Notes: a model not told the origin generated them from the letters alone. Positions 8,068 through 14,728 are shown, numbered from the stretch's first letter. The stretch is 19,406 bases of DNA from CAYJBP01 sp964368605 (GCA_964368605.1 CAYJBP010000039.1:1-19406); one strand, 5' to 3'. Numbers and translations are program-made.

Positions 8068-8080
8068 GGGGCTAAGCCCC
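8068..8080 (+). repeat. Second GGGGCTAAGCCCC hairpin directly before the scfB ribosome binding site
   Basis: Palindrome identical to 8043-8055. It ends 3 bases before AGGAG (8084-8088) of scfB. A stable hairpin this close to a ribosome binding site could affect translation initiation; that effect is inferred. Confidence 0.6.
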
Positions 8081-8094
8081 AAAAGGAGAACAAA

Positions 8095-9462
8095 ATGCTA
8101 CATCAATATAAACTAAAAGACTTAAACATAGTGCTAGACCCAATAAGCGGTTCAATTCACCTGGTAGACGACCTAGCTTATGATATAATAGAGGCTTATC
8201 AAAGCCAAGCAGAAGCCAAAATCATCAGTAATATGCAAGCCAAATACAAAAATATAAGTGAGCAGGAAATAAAAGATTGCCTAGCCGATATAGCCGAGCT
8301 AAAGCAAAACGGCCAACTATTTACCGAAGATAATTATCAAAACCTGGCTCAAAACTATAAAAATAAAGGCAAGGTTATCAAAGCCTTATGCCTGCATATA
8401 GCTCATAGCTGCAATCTTAATTGTGAATATTGCTTTGCCGCCCAAGGCAAATATCATGGCCAAGAAGCATTAATGAGTAAAGAAACTGCAATAAGAGCAA
8501 TAGATTTCCTAATCGAAAATTCCGGTAGCAGGCATAATCTGGAAGTGGATTTTTTTGGCGGCGAGCCGCTGTTAAACTGGCAGGTTATTGTAGAAACAGT
8601 AAATTATGCCCGCCAAATTGAAAAGCAAAAAAATAAAAACTTTAGATTTACACTAACCACCAATGGCATGCTCTTAAATGACGATATCATCAATTTTGCC
8701 AATAAAGAAATGGCCAATGTGGTGCTCTCGCTAGATGGCAGGGCCGAGATTCATGATAAGTGGCGAGTCGATTATAATGGCAAGGGTAGTTATCAAAAAA
8801 TTGTCCCTAAATTCCAAGAATTTGTAACAAAGAGAAAGCATCAAAATTATTATATACGCGGCACATTCACGCGCGAAAATATCGATTTTACCAATGATAT
8901 TCAGCATATGCTGGATTTAGGATTTAAAGAATTAAGCATGGAACCAATTGTTTGCGAAGCAGATAATCCCTTAGGTATAAAAGAGGCAGATTTGCCAATT
9001 TTGGCCGAACAGTACAATTTATTGGCCGAAATGATGCTAAAAGAAGCCGCAAATGGCCAAGAATTTAGCTTTTATCACTATATGATGGATTTTGATCATG
9101 GGCCTTGCGTCTATAAATGCATAACCGGCTGCGGTAGTGGAACCGAATATATGGCGGTTACACCGCAAGGCAAATTATATCCCTGCCATCAATTTGTTAG
9201 TGATGAAGAATATTGCCTGGGCGATATTTGGCAGGGCATAACCAATCCAAGCATAGAGCAAAAATTCAAAGACTGCACCCTATATAGCCGCCCGGATTGC
9301 AAAGATTGCTGGGCAAAATTATACTGTGCCGGAGGCTGTGCTGCTAATAATTATCATGCAGGCGGCGATATTCTGGCCGTTTATGAGCTGGGCTGCCAAT
9401 TATTTAAAAAAAGAATGGAAGCCGCTATCTATTATCAAATTAAAAAGGAGGAATTGGTATGA
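8095..9462 (+). CDS. scfB: SCIFF radical SAM maturase ScfB (SPASM domain)
   Basis: Radical SAM enzyme that installs a thioether cross-link in the SCIFF peptide using S-adenosylmethionine and several [4Fe-4S] clusters. ATG 8095 (AGGAG at 8084-8088) gives 455 residues; frame extension to 8029 would run through the repeat hairpins. An N-terminal peptide-recognition domain (about 1-90) precedes the radical SAM core, with C106-x3-C110-x2-C113 in HSCNLNCEYCFAAQGKY and GGEP at 155-158. The SPASM/twitch region is Cys-rich (C338, C342, C346, C364, C374, C394, C402, C405, C411, C415, C434), containing CHQF, CKDCW and YCAGGCAANNYHAGG. All cluster ligands look present. Its stop overlaps the next gene's start (ATGA), coupling it to a decarboxylase. 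Confidence 0.95.
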   Translation: MLHQYKLKDLNIVLDPISGSIHLVDDLAYDIIEAYQSQAEAKIISNMQAKYKNISEQEIKDCLADIAELKQNGQLFTEDNYQNLAQNYKNKGKVIKALCLHIAHSCNLNCEYCFAAQGKYHGQEALMSKETAIRAIDFLIENSGSRHNLEVDFFGGEPLLNWQVIVETVNYARQIEKQKNKNFRFTLTTNGMLLNDDIINFANKEMANVVLSLDGRAEIHDKWRVDYNGKGSYQKIVPKFQEFVTKRKHQNYYIRGTFTRENIDFTNDIQHMLDLGFKELSMEPIVCEADNPLGIKEADLPILAEQYNLLAEMMLKEAANGQEFSFYHYMMDFDHGPCVYKCITGCGSGTEYMAVTPQGKLYPCHQFVSDEEYCLGDIWQGITNPSIEQKFKDCTLYSRPDCKDCWAKLYCAGGCAANNYHAGGDILAVYELGCQLFKKRMEAAIYYQIKKEELV

Positions 9463-10796
9463 GCCTAACGCCAATTTGTGACTTTCTTAAAGAATATATT
9501 GCTAGCGATAAAAGCCGCCTGCATATGCCCGGCCATAAAGGCAAAGTAGTTTTTGGCCCCGAGCCATATGACATAACCGAAGTAAGAGGGGCAGATAATC
9601 TATTTGTGGGCGATGGCATTATTGGCCAAAGCGAGGCTATTGCCGGCCAATTATTTGGTAGCCGCCAAACATTTTATTCGGCAGGGGGGTCGTCGCAAAG
9701 CATTAAGGCGATGCTTTATTTGGCGCTAGCGGCAAGCCCCAAAAAATCAAGAACCATTTTAGCCGGCCGCAATGCCCATAAATCATTTTTGCATGCCTGT
9801 GCCTTGGTGGATATAGAGCCGGTTTGGCTATACCCCGAGCATTATAAATCGCTATGTAGCTGTGATATCAGCCCCGAGCATTTAGCTAAAACCCTAGATA
9901 ATATGGCAGATTTACCGCTGGCGGTTTATATTAATGGCCTGGATTATTTAGGCCAAAGCCCGGATTTGGCCGCCTTTGCCCAAATTTGCCATCAGCGCAA
10001 AATTTTGCTGCTGGTAGATAATGCCCACGGTGCCTACCTGGCCTTTACCGATAAAGCAAAGCATCCCTTGGCCTTGGGCGCGGATATATGCTGCGATTCG
10101 GCGCATAAAACTTTGCCGGTTTTAACCGGCGGCGCTTACTTGCATATTGGTAAGAACAGTGCCTATAATTTTGAGGATTATGCCAGGCAAGCTTTGTCGA
10201 TATTTGGTTCTACCAGCCCATCTTATTTAATTATGCAGTCTTTGGATTTTACCAATGGCCTGCTGGCCGAGGAATTTCCGCTAAGGCTGGCAAAAACGAT
10301 TGCCAGAATTGAGCAAGCCAGAGCTAATTTGCGTGCTAAAGGCTTAAATATTGCCGATTCCGACCCCTTGCGCATAGTATTTGATACCGCCGATTATGCA
10401 TTAAGTGGCTTTGAGATTGGCGATATTTTGCGTGCGTCTTTAGTAGAGCCCGAGTATTGTGATAATCAATTTTGCGTTTTGATGTTAAGCCCCTATGTGG
10501 ATGAACGGGATTTTGCCAGAATAGAAAAGGCCGAAATTAAGATTCAAGGCGGCAAAACTGTGAGCAATCCGCCATTATTGGGCGAGGCAAAGCAAGTGAT
10601 GTCGCCCAGGGCAGCGCTATTTGCCAAAAGCGAAACAATAAAGGTAAAAGATGCCCTAAACAGGGTATGTGCAGCGCCGGCAGTATCTTGCCCACCGGCA
10701 ATCCCGATTGTGGTAAGCGGCGAATTAATCAGCGAGCAAGCGATAGCAGTATTCAATTACTATGGCATTGAAAAAATAGATGTAGTGGTGGAATAG
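9459..10796 (+). CDS. PLP-dependent Orn/Lys/Arg-type decarboxylase
   Basis: Fold-type I PLP amino acid decarboxylase of the Orn/Lys/Arg major family, which makes diamines or agmatine. The 445-residue protein starts its family signature at RLHMPGHKGK, then YDITEVRGADNLF. The cofactor site shows LLLVDNAHGAYLAF (D187, H190) and DSAHKTLPVLTGGAYLH with K217 as the expected Schiff-base lysine. It is close to the short Bacillus SpeA/YaaO form rather than the 700-residue enterobacterial enzymes, and the C-terminal domain is small. Substrate cannot be assigned from sequence alone. GGAGG precedes the ATG, which overlaps the scfB stop by 4 bases, so expression is tied to the SCIFF maturase. Confidence 0.9.
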   Translation: MSLTPICDFLKEYIASDKSRLHMPGHKGKVVFGPEPYDITEVRGADNLFVGDGIIGQSEAIAGQLFGSRQTFYSAGGSSQSIKAMLYLALAASPKKSRTILAGRNAHKSFLHACALVDIEPVWLYPEHYKSLCSCDISPEHLAKTLDNMADLPLAVYINGLDYLGQSPDLAAFAQICHQRKILLLVDNAHGAYLAFTDKAKHPLALGADICCDSAHKTLPVLTGGAYLHIGKNSAYNFEDYARQALSIFGSTSPSYLIMQSLDFTNGLLAEEFPLRLAKTIARIEQARANLRAKGLNIADSDPLRIVFDTADYALSGFEIGDILRASLVEPEYCDNQFCVLMLSPYVDERDFARIEKAEIKIQGGKTVSNPPLLGEAKQVMSPRAALFAKSETIKVKDALNRVCAAPAVSCPPAIPIVVSGELISEQAIAVFNYYGIEKIDVVVE

Positions 10797-10812
10797 TAAA
10801 AATTTTCTTTTG

Positions 10813-10842
10813 CTTACTTTTCTTTTTTAAAAGAAAAGTAAG
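10813..10842. repeat. Perfect A/T-rich palindrome
   Basis: CTTACTTTTCTTTT (10813-10826) pairs with AAAAGAAAAGTAAG (10829-10842): a 14-base-pair inverted repeat with almost no spacer, 17 bases after the decarboxylase stop. It could act as a terminator arm or be an intergenic repeat; only one copy is in this window. Confidence 0.6.
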
Positions 10843-10849
10843 GGTTTTG

Positions 10850-10889
10850 CCAAAATAAAAAACACCCCAAGCGGTGTTTTTTATTTTGG
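10850..10889. terminator. Bidirectional intrinsic terminator
   Basis: A perfect 17-base-pair stem (10850-10866 with 10873-10889) around loop CCAAGC, core AACACC/GGTGTT flanked by A-tract and T-tract. It can terminate the decarboxylase transcript on the plus strand and the 55-residue gene on the minus strand, whose stop codon is adjacent (10891-10893). Confidence 0.85.
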
Positions 10890-10890
10890 A

Positions 10891-11058
10891 TTAATCCTGA
10901 TTAGGCTGATCACGAATGTCATCTAAATATTTTTCCCTAAAATAAAGTTGAAAAGGAGCGAGAATATCAATAACAAGTTGGGTAGCATTAAGTAAGTCTA
11001 AGTATAATTGGCGATAATCCGGCTCTTCCGAGCTGGGGCTAACTTTTTTTAAGTCCAT
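10891..11058 (-). CDS. Small hypothetical protein (55 residues)
   Basis: An intact small frame starting MDLKKVSPSSEEPDYRQLYL, with a likely amphipathic helix over DLLNATQLVIDILAPFQLYF and an acidic end (DDIRDQPNQD). I do not recognise the family. No membrane segment or Cys motif is seen. It is supported as a gene by GGGGGA upstream of the ATG, a TTTACA-17-TATAAT promoter on the minus strand (11092-11120) and the strong terminator right after its stop. It is divergent from a Cro/CI-type regulator whose probable operators overlap this promoter, so it is likely that regulator's target or partner. Confidence 0.65.
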   Translation of the reverse strand: MDLKKVSPSSEEPDYRQLYLDLLNATQLVIDILAPFQLYFREKYLDDIRDQPNQD

Positions 11059-11088
11059 AATAATTCCCCCAATCTAATATCGTATGTC

Positions 11089-11133
11089 TACATTATACAT
11101 CTTTAAAGTCTATATGTAAAGAGCATATATGTA
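11089..11133. promoter_or_regulatory. Candidate operator cluster in the divergent intergenic region
   Basis: Four five-base half-sites: TACAT at 11089-11093 and 11096-11100, then the inverted form ATGTA at 11114-11118 and 11129-11133. They lie between the divergent 55-residue gene and the small helix-turn-helix gene and cover the minus-strand promoter. Binding by the adjacent regulator is an inference from position. Confidence 0.5.
11092..11120 (-). promoter_or_regulatory. Promoter of the 55-residue gene
   Basis: Read on the minus strand: TTTACA (11120-11115), 17-base spacer, TATAAT (11097-11092). Both boxes overlap TACAT/ATGTA elements. Confidence 0.65.
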
Positions 11134-11166
11134 GTAATCTATAAGAAAAGAGATTAAGGGGCTATT

Positions 11167-11367
11167 ATGCAATTATCAATTTTAGAAATACTACAAGAAA
11201 AGCAAAAAACAAAATACTGGCTATATAAGCAAATGGGCATGAGTTATCAAAACTTTAATCGTATGGTTAATAATCAAACCACATCAATTAAATTTGCTAA
11301 TCTGGAAGCTTTATGCCAAATTTTAGAATGTGAACCAAATGATTTAATAAAATTAGACAAAAATTAA
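11167..11367 (+). CDS. Cro/CI-family (XRE) helix-turn-helix regulator
   Basis: A 66-residue protein that is essentially one lambda-repressor-like DNA-binding domain. MQLSILEILQEKQKTKYWLYKQMGMSYQNFNRMVNNQTTSIKFANLEALCQILECEPNDLIKL follows the five-helix pattern: helix 2 (KYWLYKQMG), recognition helix (SYQNFNRMVNN) and the typical ending LEALCQILECEPNDLI. It has no sensor or oligomerisation domain, like many small phage- or plasmid-type repressors and autoregulators. AAGGGG precedes the ATG. It is divergent from a 55-residue gene and ends with a 4-base overlap onto the end of the convergent transporter gene. Likely target: the shared intergenic region. Confidence 0.88.
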   Translation: MQLSILEILQEKQKTKYWLYKQMGMSYQNFNRMVNNQTTSIKFANLEALCQILECEPNDLIKLDKN

Positions 11368-12023
11368 TTCCGATCTTCCTTAACAAAATAAATACCGCCC
11401 AGCGAAAAAATATTGACGATATATTTAATCAATAAATTGGCAATAAAAAGCGAACCTAAAACGCTAAGCGGCAAAACGCCGGCAAAAGCGATAGCCAAGA
11501 AAATAATGGTATCGATGGGAATAGATATCGCATTGGATAGCAAAACCCGTAACCATTGCTTTTTGCTGCCATATTTGGTCTTAACCAGGCTGTAAATATG
11601 GGTATCTAAAAGCTCGGCAGCAGTCATCGCCACGATAGAAGCGGCCACTAAGCGAATGCCGGGCAGAAGAATTTGGCCATATTCAATTTGGGGGCCAACG
11701 GCCATGTCGGCAGGCAAAATGGCGATTAAGTAAATAAATAAAAACATCAAAATATTAAGAACAGCTGCCAAAATAATAATAAAACGGGTAAGGGCAGCGC
11801 CGGCCTTTTTATGTAGCAAATCGCGAGCGGTAAAGGTTAAAGGGTAAAGCAAAGTACCGCCATCGATAGAAAGCCCGGCTAAAAAAATTATTCTTAATGA
11901 CCCTAAATTAGCAAAAAGGGTAAGTGCAATATAAGCGCAGGCCGCAATCAATAGAATGCGTAACCTGCGCTCGGCTTGTAAATCATTTTGCCCCAAGCTT
12001 AGGGCTTGTTGGTTATTTAACAT
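11364..12023 (-). CDS. VUT/YhhQ-family transporter (probable queuosine precursor transporter)
   Basis: A 219-residue integral membrane protein of the VUT (DUF165, YhhQ/YpdP) family, members of which import queuosine precursors such as preQ0/preQ1. The diagnostic stretch SIDGGTLLYPLTFTARDLLHKKAG is followed by about five to six hydrophobic segments, a middle motif MTAAELLDTHIYSLVKTKYG and LSNAISIPIDTIIFLAIAFAG. Acidic and polar residues inside membrane segments fit a substrate transporter. AGGAGA precedes the ATG. It lies 16 bases after the CQLGCF-protein gene and is surely cotranscribed with it. I see no preQ1 riboswitch upstream, so the substrate rests on family membership only. Confidence 0.85.
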   Translation of the reverse strand: MLNNQQALSLGQNDLQAERRLRILLIAACAYIALTLFANLGSLRIIFLAGLSIDGGTLLYPLTFTARDLLHKKAGAALTRFIIILAAVLNILMFLFIYLIAILPADMAVGPQIEYGQILLPGIRLVAASIVAMTAAELLDTHIYSLVKTKYGSKKQWLRVLLSNAISIPIDTIIFLAIAFAGVLPLSVLGSLFIANLLIKYIVNIFSLGGIYFVKEDRN

Positions 12024-12039
12024 AAATCTCCTAATTATC

Positions 12040-12228
12040 CTAAAAACATCCTAGCTGACAGTAACGTACTTTAATCTTTAAATCATTAGCCATATCGCCA
12101 ACAATTTGATAAGGCAAATTAAGCTCTTCGGCCAAAGCACGAGCCTGGGCACAGCTAATCATATTATCACGGGACTTTTTCTTAATTAATTCCATTAATT
12201 CTTCTTTTTGGGCATCGCTGATATTCAT
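12040..12228 (-). CDS. Small conserved-looking protein ending in CQLGCF
   Basis: A 62-residue protein that I cannot assign to a named family. The N-terminal half is a charged helix (SDAQKEELMELIKKKSR); the second half, MISCAQARALAEELNLPYQIVGDMANDLKIKVRYCQLGCF, reads like a compact helix-turn-helix-like fold (ARALAEELNLPYQIVGDMANDL) followed by a C-terminal CxxxC pair. C25 and the terminal C57/C61 could bind metal; this is inference. Strong AGGAGG precedes the ATG, a promoter lies at 12261-12289, and it is the first gene of a two-gene operon with the VUT transporter. Confidence 0.75.
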   Translation of the reverse strand: MNISDAQKEELMELIKKKSRDNMISCAQARALAEELNLPYQIVGDMANDLKIKVRYCQLGCF

Positions 12229-12260
12229 AAATATTACCTCCTAAAAAATACTATATTTAA

Positions 12261-12289
12261 ATTTTACTATAAAAATTTGATTTTGCCAA
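12261..12289 (-). promoter_or_regulatory. Promoter of the CQLGCF-protein/transporter operon
   Basis: On the minus strand TTGGCA (12289-12284), 17-base spacer, TAAAAT (12266-12261), 33 bases upstream of the start codon. Confidence 0.6.
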
Positions 12290-12309
12290 GTATTTATTAA
12301 AAAAAAAGC

Positions 12310-12338
12310 TGGTAATATCAAAATATTTATGCTATAAT
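12310..12338 (+). promoter_or_regulatory. Probable promoter of tRNA-Val
   Basis: TATAAT at 12333-12338 is consensus; TGGTAA at 12310-12315 is a weak -35 with a 17-base spacer. About 70 bases of leader follow, including a TTGAGG/CCTCAA hairpin at 12387-12403 immediately before the tRNA. Confidence 0.55.
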
Positions 12339-12411
12339 ATATAAGGTAATTATCGAAAGTGCATATTCAGTACGAAATAAAAAATATTGAGGCAAGTCCT
12401 CAAAATTTTAG

Positions 12412-12488
12412 GGGGCTATAGCTCAGTTGGTTAGAGTGCTTGCTTGACATGCAAGAGGTCACTGGTTCGAGCCCAGTTAGCCCCACCA
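12412..12488 (+). tRNA. tRNA-Val (anticodon GAC)
   Basis: A 77-base complete cloverleaf. Acceptor GGGGCTA/TAGCCCC; D stem GCTC/GAGT; anticodon stem CTTGC/GCAAG around TTGACAT with anticodon GAC at 12446-12448; T stem ACTGG/CCAGT around TTCGAGC; discriminator A and encoded CCA (12486-12488). GAC reads valine codons GUC/GUU. Confidence 0.96.
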
Positions 12489-12489
12489 A

Positions 12490-12587
12490 GCAGTGTAAAA
12501 CTGCACCCAAGGTCGCGCTCTAGGTTATGCTAGGGCATATTTTAGCCCGCGGCGATAGGGGTTGAAAAATCGGTTCTGTATTCCAAT
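12490..12587 (+). ncRNA. Possible structured RNA between tRNA-Val and the terminator
   Basis: Directly after the tRNA CCA. A hairpin GCAGT-GTAAA-ACTGC (12490-12504) is followed by a closing helix ACCC (12505-12508) with GGGT (12559-12562) and GTCGC (12512-12516) with GCGAT (12552-12556). That helix encloses hairpin GCTCTAG (12517-12523) with CTAGGGC (12530-12536). GGGC 12533-12536 can alternatively pair with GCCC 12545-12548, giving two exclusive folds. It matches no riboswitch or small RNA class I can name. It could be a processed ncRNA, a leader of hydF or merely the tRNA trailer. Confidence 0.35.
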
Positions 12588-12619
12588 AGCCGCAACATAA
12601 TGTTGCGGCTAATTTTTTT
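12588..12619 (+). terminator. Intrinsic terminator between tRNA-Val region and hydF
   Basis: Perfect 10-base-pair stem AGCCGCAACA/TGTTGCGGCT (12588-12597, 12601-12610) with loop TAA, followed by AATTTTTTT. It ends the tRNA transcript, or could be the expression platform of a regulated hydF leader. Confidence 0.88.
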
Positions 12620-12652
12620 AAATACATATGTATCATTAAGGGGGATTTTTTG

Positions 12653-13852
12653 ATGAGTCTTAATCAAACTCCGGCAGCTAATCGGGTGCATATCGGTTTA
12701 TTTGGCAGGCGCAATGCCGGCAAATCGAGCCTAATTAATGCGCTAACCAATCAGGATTTAGCCATTGTGTCGGATATTCCGGGCACAACCACCGACCCTG
12801 TGCAAAAAGCGATGGAAATTTTGCCGCTAGGGCCGGTAATGTTAATTGATACGGCCGGCATCGACGATGATGAGCAGGGCTTAGGCGAAAAAAGGATTGC
12901 TAAATCCAAGGCGGTTTTAGAGAAAATCGATATCGGACTTTTAATTATCGATGCTCGTGAAGAATTAAGCCAAGCCGAGCTGGATTTAATCAAGGAATTT
13001 GAGCAAAGGGCAATCAATTATCTGCTGGTTTATAATAAATCGGATTTATTAGCTGCGCCTTTAAGGCAAGAGCAGCATTTTTATGCCAGTGCCTTAACCG
13101 GCGAAAATATTGATGCTTTGCGCCAAAAAATCGCCGAGCTAAAGCCGGCGACTATCAGCGAATTCCCTTTAGTTAGCGATATAATTAAGCCTAAAGATAT
13201 GCTGCTTTTGGTTATCCCGGTGGATAGTGCTGCCCCTAAGGGGCGCTTGATTTTGCCGCAGCAGCAGGTGATTAGGGATATTTTAGATAGCGGCGCCTTG
13301 GCCACAATTTGCCAAGAAAGCGAGCTAACGGCCACTTTAGCTGCTCTTAAAGAACCGCCACGTTTGATTATTACCGATAGCCAAGTTTTTGGCGAGGTGG
13401 TTAAAAAAATTGATGCTAAGCAGCCTTTAACTTCGTTTTCGATTTTATTTGCTCGGCATAAAGGCGTGCTTAATCCTTCGATTGCCGGTATCGAGGCGCT
13501 TAGTCGGCTTAAAAGCGGTGCAAAAATATTGATTGCCGAGGGTTGTAGCCATCATCGTCAATGCGAGGATATCGGTACTGTTAAATTGCCCCGTTGGATT
13601 AGGGAGTTTACCGGGCTTGATTTGGATTTTGATTTTAGCAGCGGTGGCGGTTTTCCCGATGATTTAACTAAGTATCAGCTGATAGTACATTGTGGGGCAT
13701 GTATGCTGCCGCCACGGGTGATGCAGTATCGGCTGCGCCAGGCCGAGCAACAAAAGGTGCCTATTACTAATTATGGGCTGATTATTGCCCATATGCAGGG
13801 GATTTTGGAGCGTAGCTTAGGGGCGCTGCCCCTAAAACCCAGCAATTTTTGA
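12653..13852 (+). CDS. hydF: [FeFe]-hydrogenase H-cluster maturation GTPase HydF
   Basis: HydF is the GTPase scaffold on which the two-iron subcluster of the [FeFe]-hydrogenase H-cluster is assembled with HydE and HydG before transfer to HydA. The 399-residue protein has an N-terminal GTPase domain: G1 GRRNAGKSS (18-26), G2 GTTTDP, G3 DTAG (66-69), G4 NKSD (128-131), G5 SALTG. A dimerisation domain follows, then the cluster domain with C298-x-H300 and C347-x2-C350, 46 residues after H300, the family's iron-sulfur ligand spacing. Start ATG 12653 follows AAGGGGGA; a TTG lies one codon upstream. hydE and hydG are not in the window. The last residues (ALPLKPSNF) and stop codon are encoded by the dispersed repeat. 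Confidence 0.96.
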   Translation: MSLNQTPAANRVHIGLFGRRNAGKSSLINALTNQDLAIVSDIPGTTTDPVQKAMEILPLGPVMLIDTAGIDDDEQGLGEKRIAKSKAVLEKIDIGLLIIDAREELSQAELDLIKEFEQRAINYLLVYNKSDLLAAPLRQEQHFYASALTGENIDALRQKIAELKPATISEFPLVSDIIKPKDMLLLVIPVDSAAPKGRLILPQQQVIRDILDSGALATICQESELTATLAALKEPPRLIITDSQVFGEVVKKIDAKQPLTSFSILFARHKGVLNPSIAGIEALSRLKSGAKILIAEGCSHHRQCEDIGTVKLPRWIREFTGLDLDFDFSSGGGFPDDLTKYQLIVHCGACMLPPRVMQYRLRQAEQQKVPITNYGLIIAHMQGILERSLGALPLKPSNF

Positions 13853-13872
13853 AAAAATTGAGTAAACTTTTA
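13817..13872 (-). repeat. Dispersed two-hairpin repeat between convergent hydF and nitrilase gene
   Basis: On the plus strand: TTAGGGGCGCTGCCCCTAA (13817-13835), a short link AACCCAG, an A/T hairpin GCAATTTTT/GAAAAAATTG, then AGTAAACTTTTA. It carries the hydF stop (13850-13852) and, on the other strand, the nitrilase stop (13870-13872). The A/T hairpin can serve as a terminator in both directions. Same family as 8012, 14729 and 19269; orientation is given relative to the copy at 19269. Confidence 0.85.
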
Positions 13873-14676
13873 GAGATTGTATAAGTTGGGGCGTCTTTGA
13901 TTGGGTAGTTTTTTTCGGGTTTCTTTTACTCTGTTTAGGTTGATGGGGCAGGGGATAAGGCCTTCTTGTTCGCTGCCTGCGGCTATGATAATGCCCATGG
14001 GGTCGATGGCTAGGCTTTGGCCGATAAAGTTTTCGCCTGTTTGATTGCAGGCTAGGATATAGGCCGAATTTTCTATCGCTCTGGCTTTGGCCAGGTTAAT
14101 AAAGTGATCGCTTTTTAAATTACCTTGATACCAGGCTGCTGGGATAATCATAATTTCTGCCCCGGCTAGGAATTGATTGCGGGCAATTTCCGGGAAGCGT
14201 AATTCATAGCATACAAAAAGCCCTAATTTGCCAAATGGGGTATCAAGCGGCTTAAATAATTGGTCGCCGGCTTTTTTATAGGCCGATTCTTGATGATTAA
14301 AGGCATCAAATAAATGGGTTTTACGATATTTGGCCTTAAATTGGCCATCATTATCAAGGATGATAATCGTATTATAGGTGCGTTTATGATTATCATTTTC
14401 GATATATTCATTGATACCAAAAATTAGCCAGGTTTGATGCTTTTTGGCTAAGGCCGACATGGCTTGCACAAAAGGGCCGTCTTGGCTTTGGGCTGCTTGA
14501 TTTTGGCTTAGGTTTGGATTGGGGTTTAGGCCTTCGCTGCTCATAAAATATTCGGGAAAGACCACCATTTGGGCTTGATATTTGGATTTTGATTCTTTAA
14601 TCATGGCTTCGGCTTTGATTAGATTTTGCTGCCAATCGGCCGCCGATTGCACTTGCGCTAAAATTATCATTGGCAT
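13870..14676 (-). CDS. Nitrilase-superfamily carbon-nitrogen hydrolase (omega-amidase-like)
   Basis: A cytosolic amide hydrolase with the Glu-Lys-Cys triad of the carbon-nitrogen hydrolase superfamily. In the 268-residue product E42 (VVFPEYF), K119 (KYRKTHLFD) and C156 (LFVCYELRFPEIAR) are the triad. The surrounding motifs, including IIPAAW near 185 and RAIENSAYILACNQ, resemble the Nit2/omega-amidase (2-oxoglutaramate or related) branch and the Bacillus MtnU-type amidases. The exact substrate is not assignable. AAAGGAGGG precedes the ATG, and a TTGACA-18-TATAAT promoter lies just upstream. It is convergent with hydF, and its stop codon lies in the dispersed repeat. Confidence 0.88.
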   Translation of the reverse strand: MPMIILAQVQSAADWQQNLIKAEAMIKESKSKYQAQMVVFPEYFMSSEGLNPNPNLSQNQAAQSQDGPFVQAMSALAKKHQTWLIFGINEYIENDNHKRTYNTIIILDNDGQFKAKYRKTHLFDAFNHQESAYKKAGDQLFKPLDTPFGKLGLFVCYELRFPEIARNQFLAGAEIMIIPAAWYQGNLKSDHFINLAKARAIENSAYILACNQTGENFIGQSLAIDPMGIIIAAGSEQEGLIPCPINLNRVKETRKKLPNQRRPNLYNL

Positions 14677-14693
14677 TTGCCCTCCTTTGCTTT

Positions 14694-14723
14694 ATTATAC
14701 CTTTAGTTGGCTTTTTTTGTCAA
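14694..14723 (-). promoter_or_regulatory. Promoter of the nitrilase-family gene
   Basis: On the minus strand TTGACA (14723-14718), 18-base spacer, TATAAT (14699-14694); both boxes match consensus exactly. The start codon is 18 bases beyond the -10, so the leader is very short. Confidence 0.8.
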
Positions 14724-14728
14724 ATTGT

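Noticed and set aside
8043..8080. Two identical GGGGCTAAGCCCC units as a CRISPR-like array
   Set aside because: Only two units, 13 bases long with a 12-base spacer, and no cas genes; better explained as repeat hairpins.
8029..8094. Upstream start for scfB
   Set aside because: The added 22 residues come from the hairpin repeats; ATG 8095 has a good AGGAG and gives the usual length.
12229..12300. preQ1 riboswitch ahead of the probable queuosine precursor transporter operon
   Set aside because: The short leader on the minus strand lacks the conserved preQ1 loop sequences; only a promoter and ribosome binding site are seen.
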